DNA of 64,000 nucleotides from Paratissierella sp033809995 (GTDB lineage: Bacteria > Bacillota > Clostridia > Tissierellales > Tissierellaceae), in contig JAPXKQ010000007.1 of NCBI GenBank assembly GCA_033809995.1, positions 7,372 to 71,371 on the forward strand, written 5' to 3'. Numbering within the stretch: the stretch's first letter is position 1; the number at the start of each line of letters is the position of its first letter. The position numbers and the translations under genes were made by a program. The notes under the pieces were generated by a model. The model saw only the letters and a program-made list of their open reading frames with translations, was not told the origin of the DNA and searched no databases. Below are positions 8,064 to 15,322 of this stretch, piece by piece.

Positions 8064-9263
8064 ATGATTGAAAAATTATCAAGAAAAGGGCTAGGGATTG
8101 AGCCATCTATTACATTAGAAATTACAGCTAAAGCAAAGGCGATGAGGGATTCAGGCATAGATGTTCTAAGTTTTGGAGTGGGAGAACCTGATTTTATTAC
8201 ACCAGAAAATATTAGAAAAGAAGCAATTGATGCTATTAATAAAGGATTAACCAAATATACGCCTTCTTCCGGAATTATAGAATTGAAGAAGGCAATTTGT
8301 GATAAATTAAAGAATGATAATAATCTTGATTACAATCCAAGCAATATTATAGTTTCAAATGGTGCAAAACATTCAATATACAATGCATTATTGGCAATTT
8401 TAAATCCTGGTGACGAAGTAATAATAGGAGTACCTTATTGGGTAAGTTATCCAGAATTAGTAAAGTTGGCAGATGGCGTTCCGGTTTTCATTAATACTAA
8501 AGAAGAAAATGATTTTAAATATGATATTAATGATCTGGATAATGTAAAAACATCTAAAACAAAGGCAATTATTTTGAATTCTCCGAATAATCCGACAGGT
8601 GCTGTGTGTAAAGAAGAAGAACTTAAGAAGATTGCAGATTGGGCTGTAAAGAATGATATTTTTATAATTTCTGATGAGATTTATGAGAAATTAATATATG
8701 ATGGAATTAAACATATAAGTATAGCAGCATTTAATGAAGAGGTAAGGAACTTAACTATATTAATAAACGGTATGTCAAAATCTTATGCTATGACTGGGTG
8801 GAGAATTGGATATACTGCAGCCCATGAAGATATTATAAAGGTGATGAGTAATATCCAGAGTCAAACAACATCAAATCCAAATTCAATTGCACAATATGCA
8901 AGTGTTGAAGCTCTTAGGGGAAATCAAGATAGTGTTGAATATATGAAAAGGAATTTCGAGAAGCGAAGGATTAGGATGTTCAATGGAATAAATGAAATCG
9001 ACGGTTTAAGCTGTAGACTACCGGAAGGTTCCTTTTATATTATGGTAAATTTCTCAGAATTAAAAGGAAAAACAATACAAGGAATTGATATTAAGAATTC
9101 TGTTGATTTTACAAATTTATTATTGGAAAAAGCAAATGTAGCTGTTGTTCCTGGTGTAGCGTTTGGAGATGATAATTATGTAAGATTTTCATATGCAATG
9201 TCTATGGAAAATATCGAAGAAGGATTAAAAAGAATCAAGAATGTGATTGAAAAAAATAAATAG
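8064..9263 (+). CDS. Class I pyridoxal-phosphate aminotransferase (AspC-like)
   Basis: A 399-residue fold-type I aminotransferase of the aspartate aminotransferase (AspC/AspB) group. It carries FGVGEPDF near residue 36, the NSPNNPTG block (~173), the YEKLIYDG region and the PLP-binding lysine in MSKSYAMTGWRIGY (~238). The C-terminal arginine in VRFSYA (~375) binds the substrate carboxylate. It probably transfers an amino group between aspartate or a similar amino acid and 2-oxoglutarate. The ATG is preceded by TTGGAGGAG. A perfect terminator follows. The amino acid specificity is not certain. Confidence 0.93.
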   Translation: MIEKLSRKGLGIEPSITLEITAKAKAMRDSGIDVLSFGVGEPDFITPENIRKEAIDAINKGLTKYTPSSGIIELKKAICDKLKNDNNLDYNPSNIIVSNGAKHSIYNALLAILNPGDEVIIGVPYWVSYPELVKLADGVPVFINTKEENDFKYDINDLDNVKTSKTKAIILNSPNNPTGAVCKEEELKKIADWAVKNDIFIISDEIYEKLIYDGIKHISIAAFNEEVRNLTILINGMSKSYAMTGWRIGYTAAHEDIIKVMSNIQSQTTSNPNSIAQYASVEALRGNQDSVEYMKRNFEKRRIRMFNGINEIDGLSCRLPEGSFYIMVNFSELKGKTIQGIDIKNSVDFTNLLLEKANVAVVPGVAFGDDNYVRFSYAMSMENIEEGLKRIKNVIEKNK

Positions 9264-9302
9264 AAAAAGGTATACATAAGTAGATTATGTATACCTTTTT
9301 CT
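9262..9302. terminator. Strong terminator after the aminotransferase gene
   Basis: AGAAAAAGGTATACATAA and TTATGTATACCTTTTTCT form an 18-bp nearly perfect stem around a short loop. The A-rich and T-rich arms make it able to act in both directions. Confidence 0.9.
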
Positions 9303-9607
9303 ATTTAGAGTAAATAATCATAATAAAGTTATCATTCTATATGAAATTAATTTTATAATCAAGATTTTTATATGTTTAGCAATAAACGACCTTCTAAAAT
9401 GGCCTACAATCGACTTGTTAATCCAAGGCAATGGTATTTCATATATGTATCAAAAAATGCTCTTTAAAATGGGTTTAGGGCCTTAAAAATCATTTTTATA
9501 AATATAGATGATTTTGTTACCGAAATTCTTTAACAATTCTATTAGAAAATAATCTATAGTCACAAAATAGTTATTTTGTGACTATAATATACATAAAAAG
9601 AGTGGTA
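9303..9607. other. Gene-free, AT-rich intergenic stretch with a 32-bp perfect palindrome
   Basis: No credible coding frame or RNA gene was recognised here. The one ordered element is at 9555-9586: TATAGTCACAAAATA-GT-TATTTTGTGACTATA, two perfect 15-base arms around two bases. The tight loop favours a protein-binding operator or a relic of a mobile element over a terminator, and there is no T-run. It lies between the end of yneA and the aminotransferase terminator. Confidence 0.6.
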
Positions 9608-9657
9608 AAATAAAAAAATACCCAAAATAAGCTGAAGATTTAATCCTCAGCTTATTT
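9608..9657 (-). terminator. Intrinsic terminator of yneA
   Basis: On the minus strand AAATAAGCTGA and TCAGCTTATTT form an 11-bp stem directly after the yneA stop codon. It is followed by a T-rich run (TTGGGTATTTTTTTATTTT). Confidence 0.75.
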
Positions 9658-9968
9658 CATTTATAATTGTCATATATAGGTATTTTGATTGTATCTCCTG
9701 GATAAATATATCCTGTTTTAATATTATTTAGTTCTTTAATTTCATAGACCATTTTTCTAATATCGTATCCTTCAGGAATGTTTCTTGAAGATATATCCCA
9801 AAGGTTATCTCCTTCATGAACATAATATTCTCTATATCTAGTTTCATATATATTACTATGTGCCTTAGTTGAATTGATAAAAACAAATAATATAATTGAT
9901 ATAAATAAAAATACAAATGTTAAAAATGTGAAGAATCTTCTTGGGTTAACAATAACATATCTTTTCAT
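9657..9968 (-). CDS. yneA: YneA-like SOS cell-division inhibitor with LysM domain
   Basis: A 103-residue protein with a basic N-terminus, one membrane segment (~12-31) and a LysM domain (~48-97, YYVHEGDNLWDISS ... IYPGDTIKIPI). This is the architecture of YneA/SosA, the LexA-controlled suppressor of cell division in Bacillus and relatives. The identity rests on the architecture plus the divergent position next to lexA and on two LexA-box-like sites between its promoter and start codon. It would delay septation while DNA damage is repaired. A generic LysM membrane protein is the alternative. Confidence 0.85.
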   Translation of the reverse strand: MKRYVIVNPRRFFTFLTFVFLFISIILFVFINSTKAHSNIYETRYREYYVHEGDNLWDISSRNIPEGYDIRKMVYEIKELNNIKTGYIYPGDTIKIPIYDNYK

Positions 9969-9982
9969 TTTTTATTACACCT

Positions 9983-9996
9983 CGCACGTTAGTTCT
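9983..9996 (-). promoter_or_regulatory. Second, degenerate LexA box near yneA
   Basis: On the minus strand AGAACTAACGTGCG differs from the recA box (AGAACTAACGTTCG) at a single base. It abuts the next box, so two LexA dimers could sit side by side in the yneA leader. Confidence 0.5.
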
Positions 9997-10009
9997 GAAC
10001 AATAGTTCG
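9996..10009. promoter_or_regulatory. LexA box of yneA
   Basis: TGAACAATAGTTCG fits CGAACNNNNGTTCG except for the first base. It lies just downstream of the yneA -10 element, a blocking position for a repressor. Confidence 0.8.
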
Positions 10010-10019
10010 ATTTAACTAT

Positions 10020-10048
10020 ATTCTACACAAACAAGGGTTCTATGTCAA
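10020..10048 (-). promoter_or_regulatory. Sigma-A promoter of yneA
   Basis: On the minus strand a perfect TTGACA (10043-10048) and TAGAAT (10020-10025) are separated by 17 nt. The LexA box lies 10 nt downstream. Confidence 0.8.
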
Positions 10049-10067
10049 TACTTTTTATGCAAAAATT

Positions 10068-10081
10068 CGAACTTTTGTTTG
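10068..10081 (+). promoter_or_regulatory. LexA box of lexA
   Basis: CGAACTTTTGTTTG matches CGAACNNNNGTTCG with one mismatch. It overlaps the -35 hexamer of the lexA promoter, giving autorepression. Confidence 0.75.
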
Positions 10082-10107
10082 ATGTTTTTTTATAGATGTG
10101 TTATAAT
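10079..10107 (+). promoter_or_regulatory. Sigma-A promoter of lexA
   Basis: TTGATG (10079-10084) is followed after 17 nt by TATAAT (10102-10107). The -35 overlaps the LexA box. Confidence 0.75.
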
Positions 10108-10160
10108 CAAAAAAAGCAATTAATAATTGAACGTATTTTTTAAATTTAGGGGGTATTTTA

Positions 10161-10778
10161 ATGTACGAAGATTTAACTCAAAAACAGATTGAAATTTTGC
10201 TATATATAAAAAATGAAATTCAAAGACAAGGATATCCACCTGCAGTTAGAGAAATTTGTAAGGGTGTTAATCTAAGATCTACTTCAACTGTTCATGGACA
10301 TTTAGAAAAACTTGAAGCAAAAGGATATATAAGAAAGGACCCAACTAAGCCTAGGGCAATCGAAATATTAGATAAAGATGATGATTTTCTATTAGCTCAT
10401 AAGAAAACAGTTGATATTCCTATAGTAGGAAAAGTTACAGCAGGGGCTCCTATTTTGGCTGTGGAAAATATTGAAGACACTTACCCTGTTCCTTTGGAAT
10501 TAGTTGAAGGACATGATGTATTTATGCTTAAGGTTCAGGGAGAAAGTATGATAGATGCTGGTATCTTAGACGGCGATTTAGTATTGGTTAAAGAACAACA
10601 CACTGCATATAACGGTGAGATTATTGTTGCGTTACTTGGCGAAGAAGCTACTGTGAAAAGATTTTATAAAGAAAAAGATACTATAAGACTACAACCAGAA
10701 AATCAATTTATGGAGCCAATTTATTCAAAAGATGTAAGTATATTAGGAAAAGTTATAGGATTATATAGAAAGATTTAA
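10161..10778 (+). CDS. lexA: SOS repressor LexA
   Basis: LexA of 205 residues, the usual length. The N-terminal winged helix (YPPAVREICKGVNLRSTSTV) is followed by the S24 self-cleavage domain. The cleavage site AG is at residues 94-95 in VTAGAP, the catalytic serine is in QGESM (S129) and the lysine in ATVKRF (K166). When RecA filaments form, LexA cleaves itself and derepresses recA, yneA and its own gene, all of which carry boxes here. The ATG follows TTAGGGGG. The gene is divergent from yneA and convergent with the lyase-family gene, from which a strong terminator separates it. Confidence 0.98.
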   Translation: MYEDLTQKQIEILLYIKNEIQRQGYPPAVREICKGVNLRSTSTVHGHLEKLEAKGYIRKDPTKPRAIEILDKDDDFLLAHKKTVDIPIVGKVTAGAPILAVENIEDTYPVPLELVEGHDVFMLKVQGESMIDAGILDGDLVLVKEQHTAYNGEIIVALLGEEATVKRFYKEKDTIRLQPENQFMEPIYSKDVSILGKVIGLYRKI

Positions 10779-10840
10779 GAAATTAATAATTAAGGATTAA
10801 AAATTAAGCATTATTAATCAGGAATTATGATATTTAAAGA

Positions 10841-10884
10841 AGTGAGGGTTTTCCATATTATACCATGGATTACCCTCACTTTTT
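10841..10884. terminator. Bidirectional terminator between lexA and the convergent gene
   Basis: AGTGAGGGT...ACCCTCACT with an inner TCCAT/ATGGA pairing forms a long stem, followed by TTTT on the plus side. It separates two convergent genes. Confidence 0.85.
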
Positions 10885-10908
10885 GATGATAAAAAAATAT
10901 ATTAGCTG

Positions 10909-12213
10909 TTAGTTATTAGCTGTTAGCTGAATTAATTCTTTCTTGTACAAATTGGATAATGACTTTAATACTCCAAGCTTGCAATGTTCAAATGTTAATC
11001 CACCCTGATAATAAGCATAATAAGGTTCTCTCATAGGTCCATCTGCACTTAATTCAATTGAGGATCCATCTATAAATCCACCAGCGGCCATTATTACTTT
11101 ATCTTCATATCCAGGCATATCCCATGCCTCTGGTGTAACAAATGAATCTACAACAGAAGCAGCCTGTATCCCCTTACAAAATTCACTGACCCTTTCAGGA
11201 GTCAGTAATTCAACACCCTGAATTATATCACTTCGCTTATCATCTACTGATGGAACTACATTAAAACCTAAATCACTATAAGCCTTTGCTACTAATAGTG
11301 CACCCTTAACAGCCTCTGATACAATATGTGGAGCTAAGAAAAGTCCTTGTAATGTGGTTCTAGTGGTTCCAAATGTAATTCCAGTATCCTTTCCAAGACC
11401 TGGTGCAGTTAATCGATTAGCAATTTGTTCTACTAATTCTTTTTTACCTACTATGTACCCACCAGATAATGCAAGTCCACCACCAGGGTTCTTAATTAAG
11501 GATCCTGCCATTATATCAGCGCCAACATCAGTTGGTTCCTGGATTTCCAAAAATTCGCCATAACAATTATCTACCATTATTATAATGTCTTTATTAAAGC
11601 TTTTAATTTTCTTTATTGCTTCTTCAATTTCTGATACAGTAAAAGCTCTTCTATCACTATATCCAGTAGATCTTTGTATTTCAATAATTTTAGTTTTTTC
11701 ATTAATATTTTTGATAACTTCGTCTATATCAATTTTATTATTAATTAATGGTACTTCCTTATAAGTGATACCATAGTCCATAAGCGTTCCTGGAATATTG
11801 TCACCATTAATACCTATGACCTTCTGTAGTGTATCATAAGGTGCACCTGTAGCAGCAAGTAATTCATCTCCAGGTCTTAATAATCCTGATAAAGTTAATG
11901 ATAATGCATGCGTTCCAGATGCTATACTTGGTCTTACAAGGGCATCTTCAGTATTAAATACAGAAGCATAAATACTTTCTACCTTTTCCCTACCTATATC
12001 TCCATATCCATAACCAGTTGTCCAATAAAAGTCCGCAGAACTAAGTCGATTATTCTGCATTGCATTTATTACCTTATATTGATTATATTCTTTTATTTTA
12101 TCTATATCTTTAAATTTATCTAAAATTAATTTTTCCTTCTCATTTACGTAATCAACAATTTCCCTTTCTATAGAAAATTGTTTACATAATATATTTATTG
12201 TATACTCATTCAA
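10909..12213 (-). CDS. Methionine gamma-lyase-family (aluminum resistance-like) PLP protein
   Basis: A 434-residue fold-type I PLP protein of the family annotated as methionine gamma-lyase-like or aluminum resistance protein (YnbB in Bacillus). It has the SIASGTHALSLTLSGLLRPGD block (cofactor binding, ~95-115), MVDNCYGEF (~213) and the lysine-bearing GSLIKNPGGGLA (~234-245). In Bacillus this family gene also lies close to hfq and miaA, as here. The reaction is not firmly known. A 14-bp tandem repeat (TTAGCTGTTAGTTA, then TTAGCTGTTAGCTGA, 10902-10930) spans the stop codon, so the last few residues may not be conserved. Confidence 0.9.
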   Translation of the reverse strand: MNEYTINILCKQFSIEREIVDYVNEKEKLILDKFKDIDKIKEYNQYKVINAMQNNRLSSADFYWTTGYGYGDIGREKVESIYASVFNTEDALVRPSIASGTHALSLTLSGLLRPGDELLAATGAPYDTLQKVIGINGDNIPGTLMDYGITYKEVPLINNKIDIDEVIKNINEKTKIIEIQRSTGYSDRRAFTVSEIEEAIKKIKSFNKDIIIMVDNCYGEFLEIQEPTDVGADIMAGSLIKNPGGGLALSGGYIVGKKELVEQIANRLTAPGLGKDTGITFGTTRTTLQGLFLAPHIVSEAVKGALLVAKAYSDLGFNVVPSVDDKRSDIIQGVELLTPERVSEFCKGIQAASVVDSFVTPEAWDMPGYEDKVIMAAGGFIDGSSIELSADGPMREPYYAYYQGGLTFEHCKLGVLKSLSNLYKKELIQLTANN

Positions 12214-12240
12214 AATTATTCACCTTTTCTTTCATTAGTA

Positions 12241-12266
12241 AAAGTCCCTGAATGCAGAGACTTTTA
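12241..12266 (-). terminator. Hairpin after hfq
   Basis: On the minus strand AAAAGTCTCTG and CAGGGACTTTT pair over 11 bp with one G-T wobble. It lies 2 nt after the hfq stop codon. The T-run is only the stem's own TTTT, so termination may be partial. Confidence 0.6.
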
Positions 12267-12268
12267 AA

Positions 12269-12490
12269 TTAAACTTCTAAGTTAACTTGTTTATTAGGTA
12301 TTATTGTAGAAATTGCATGCTTATAAATCAATTGTTGCTTATCCTCACTATCTAATACTATAGTATAATTATCAAAACCTTTTACTGTTCCCTTGATTTG
12401 GTATCCATTAATAAGAAATATAGTAATACCTATATTTTCCCTTCTTGCCTTATTTAAAAACACATCCTGCAAATTAACAACCTTGTTCAT
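12269..12490 (-). CDS. hfq: RNA chaperone Hfq
   Basis: Hfq of 73 residues, typical for Firmicutes. It is an Sm-fold protein that assembles into a hexameric ring and binds small RNAs and mRNAs. Visible motifs are NLQDVFLNKARRENIGITIFLINGYQ in two blocks (Sm1), with the TVKGFDNYTIVLD strand region, and the Sm2 signature LIYKHAISTI at ~56-65. It follows miaA by 33 nt, the common miaA-hfq arrangement, with AGGAGGGG upstream of its ATG. Confidence 0.97.
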   Translation of the reverse strand: MNKVVNLQDVFLNKARRENIGITIFLINGYQIKGTVKGFDNYTIVLDSEDKQQLIYKHAISTIIPNKQVNLEV

Positions 12491-12523
12491 TTAAACCCCT
12501 CCTATTTTCATTTAAAAGCTCTT

Positions 12524-13447
12524 TTAAAGGTTTTGGCAAATATAGTCCTCTATATTTTCACTTATTTGGTCTATACTTTCAAAATTATCTATATCTATCC
12601 ATTTTATTCTATTATCTCTTTTAAACCATGTCAATTGTCTTTTTGCATAATTACGACTTCCCTGCTTAATTATATTTATAGCATCATCTAAGCTTATTTT
12701 ATTTTCTAAATACATTATAATTTCCTTATATCCAATACCCTGCATGGATACTAAGTCTTTATTATAACCCATATTCAAAATATTCTTTACTTCATCAACT
12801 AAACCTAATTCAATCATTAAATCAACTCTATCATTAATCCTTTTATAAAGTTTTTCTCTATCCATATTTAAACATACCATTGTAAGGTTATATTCATCAG
12901 TTTCTTCTCTAAAATTCTTATTATATTCAGATGGAGTTTTTCCAGAAACTTCCCAGATTTCAAGAGCCCTAATAATCCTTTTTCTATCATTAACACTTAT
13001 TCTCTCACCAGTTATTCTATCGACTTCTATCAGTTTTGAGTGTAGATATTCATTATCATATGTTTCTAATTTTTGCCTAACTTCATCATTAGGTGGAACA
13101 CTTGCAAAATTTAATTTATATACTAATGAATTAATATAAAGTCCAGTTCCTCCTACTACAATAGGTAGTTTGTTTTTTTGATTAACTTTTTTTATATATT
13201 TAGTAGCCATCCTTTTATAATCAGATACAGTAAAGTTTTCATCTGGATATATTATATCGATTAAATAATGCGGTATCCCCTCCATTTCATCAGGCATCAC
13301 TTTAGCAGTACCGATATTCATATACTTATATATTTGCATAGAGTCTGCAGAGATAATTTCACCATTTAACCTCTTAGCTAAATCTATAGAGATTGAGGTT
13401 TTACCTACAGCAGTAGGTCCCATCAATATAAATAATTTATCATTCAT
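12524..13447 (-). CDS. miaA: tRNA dimethylallyltransferase MiaA
   Basis: MiaA of 307 residues. It adds a dimethylallyl group to A37 of tRNAs that read codons starting with U, and MiaB then thiomethylates the product. The P-loop MGPTAVGKTSISIDLA is at ~8-23, followed by ISADSMQIYKYMNIGTAK, PHYLID, VGGTGLYINSL (~102) and the tRNA-binding segment RNYAKRQLTWFKRD (~265-278). miaB lies four genes upstream in the same direction, so both steps of the i6A to ms2i6A pathway are encoded in one cluster with mutS and mutL between. Confidence 0.97.
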   Translation of the reverse strand: MNDKLFILMGPTAVGKTSISIDLAKRLNGEIISADSMQIYKYMNIGTAKVMPDEMEGIPHYLIDIIYPDENFTVSDYKRMATKYIKKVNQKNKLPIVVGGTGLYINSLVYKLNFASVPPNDEVRQKLETYDNEYLHSKLIEVDRITGERISVNDRKRIIRALEIWEVSGKTPSEYNKNFREETDEYNLTMVCLNMDREKLYKRINDRVDLMIELGLVDEVKNILNMGYNKDLVSMQGIGYKEIIMYLENKISLDDAINIIKQGSRNYAKRQLTWFKRDNRIKWIDIDNFESIDQISENIEDYICQNL

Positions 13448-13455
13448 TAAATCAC

Positions 13456-15321
13456 CTAAATAATCCTTAAAAATTGTTTTTCTAAATCCTTCTTCGTCAT
13501 TTCAATTGTAGTTGGTCTTCCATGGGGACAAGTGTATGGATTATCACATTTTATTAAATCCTCAATAAGAGATTTTATTTCCAAACTTGTAATCCTATCA
13601 CCGCCTTTTATAGCACTAGAGCAGGCTATCTTCATAATTTTTTCTAAATTTAATTCATAATTATCATGGATATCCTTTCCCAAATTGTCTAATAAATCCA
13701 TAAATAAAGTTTTTATATTAGGCTTGCCAAATAATAATGGTACTCCTCGAATAGCAATTGTATTGGGACCAAACTCTTCTATTTCAAATCCTAATGAAAA
13801 AAAAGTGTCCATGTTTTCAAGAAGATTATTAATTTCACTATTAGTCAATTGGATAATTTCCGGAGCCAAGAGTTGTTGAATATATATTTTTTCATTTTTA
13901 TATTCTTTCAAATATTTTTCATACATTACTCTTTCATGAGCAGCGTGTTGATCAATAAATATAATTTTATTTTTTTCCCTATTCTCCACAATGATATAGG
14001 TATTGAACACAACTCCGATAGGTGTAACATCACTTAACATGCTATCCATATTATTGGATTCAATTTTCAAATCATCTATAGCACTCTGTACAAAATCCAC
14101 TTCTTTAGTTTCATCTTCTTCATACAGGTCAATAAAATTGTCTATATTAAATTCCTCATCAATTTCTTCTGGTATTTGTATTGAATCATCCATATACTCA
14201 ACATTATCATCACCTATTGTGAAATCTTTTACTATTATATCCTTATGAGAATCTGGTTCCGTACTAAAAAGTACTTGTAATTCTTCCTTTTTCTTTTCTT
14301 CCTTTTGCGGAATTTCAAACTTAGGAACACTTAACATATTAAGTAATCGTTTCTTAATTATGCTACCAATAATTCCATTGATATCGTAATTATTTACGAA
14401 TTTTACCTCTTGCTTAGTTGGATGAATATTTACATCTAAGTCTTCTGGATTTAGTTTAATATATAATATAAATACAGGGTATCTATTTAAAGGTATAGTT
14501 GATTTATATTGACCCTCAATAGTAGCTGCGATACCATAATTGTTTATATACCTTCCATTAATATAAAGATATTGATGACTACGATTGCTTCTATATAAAT
14601 TATTGTTTGATATAAACCCTTTCAATTGGATGTTTTCATCATTATATTCTATTGGAATTAACCCTTTTACTATATCTTTTCCTAATATTGTATAAATATT
14701 TTCTTTTAAATCCACATTTCCAGTTGTATTTATTATTACCTTATCATCCTTTATAAATTTAAAAGATATATTTAAATTACCTAGAGCCAATTTATTGACA
14801 ATATCACTTACACTATTACCTTCTGTAGTATCACTTTTTAAGAACTTCTTCCTGACAGGTAAGTTGTAAAAAAGATCTTTAACAATCATAGTAGTGCCTT
14901 TTGGGGAACCTACTTTATTAATGGAAAGTATCTCTCCTTCTTCTAATTGAGCATGAATACCTGCAGTTGCTTTTGATGTCTTTGTTAAAACGTCTAGCCT
15001 AGCAACAGAAGATATACTAGCTAAAGCTTCACCACGAAAACCAAGAGTCATAATACTATATAGATCATCTATTTTGTTTAATTTAGATGTTGAATGTCTT
15101 TTAAAGGCTAGGGGTAAGTCCTCCTCATCTATTCCATCACCGTCGTCAGTCACTCTTATAAAAGTTTTGCCACCGTTCTTTATTTCTATCACTATAGACT
15201 TGGCATTAGCATCTATGGAGTTCTCAATCAATTCCTTTACTATTGAAGAAGGTCTCTCTATGACCTCCCCAGCAGCTATTTTTTGTATTGTTAGATTATC
15301 TAAAATTTTGATTTTACCCAA
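13456..15321 (-). CDS. mutL: DNA mismatch repair protein MutL, TTG start
   Basis: MutL of 621 residues. GHKL ATPase motifs are visible: TIQKIAAGEVIERP, ELIENSIDA, TDDGDGI and GFRGEALASI. The C-terminal endonuclease motif DQHAAHERVMYE is present, as is CPHGRP, so it is of the nicking type that pairs with MutS in bacteria without MutH. The TTG at 15321, one base after the mutS stop, is preferred because it follows AAGGAGAG and the family consensus begins GKI at this point. An in-frame ATG at 15351 would overlap mutS by 29 nt. Confidence 0.96.
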   Translation of the reverse strand: MGKIKILDNLTIQKIAAGEVIERPSSIVKELIENSIDANAKSIVIEIKNGGKTFIRVTDDGDGIDEEDLPLAFKRHSTSKLNKIDDLYSIMTLGFRGEALASISSVARLDVLTKTSKATAGIHAQLEEGEILSINKVGSPKGTTMIVKDLFYNLPVRKKFLKSDTTEGNSVSDIVNKLALGNLNISFKFIKDDKVIINTTGNVDLKENIYTILGKDIVKGLIPIEYNDENIQLKGFISNNNLYRSNRSHQYLYINGRYINNYGIAATIEGQYKSTIPLNRYPVFILYIKLNPEDLDVNIHPTKQEVKFVNNYDINGIIGSIIKKRLLNMLSVPKFEIPQKEEKKKEELQVLFSTEPDSHKDIIVKDFTIGDDNVEYMDDSIQIPEEIDEEFNIDNFIDLYEEDETKEVDFVQSAIDDLKIESNNMDSMLSDVTPIGVVFNTYIIVENREKNKIIFIDQHAAHERVMYEKYLKEYKNEKIYIQQLLAPEIIQLTNSEINNLLENMDTFFSLGFEIEEFGPNTIAIRGVPLLFGKPNIKTLFMDLLDNLGKDIHDNYELNLEKIMKIACSSAIKGGDRITSLEIKSLIEDLIKCDNPYTCPHGRPTTIEMTKKDLEKQFLRII

Positions 15322-15322
15322 T

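Noticed and set aside
9728..9916. 62-codon minus-strand frame inside yneA
   Set aside because: It is an alternate frame of yneA, whose LysM frame is clearly the real one.
10902..10930. Tandem TTAGCTGTTAG repeat as a possible regulatory site
   Set aside because: Only two copies of a 14-base unit, spanning a stop codon; such short repeats are common slippage products and nothing links it to control.
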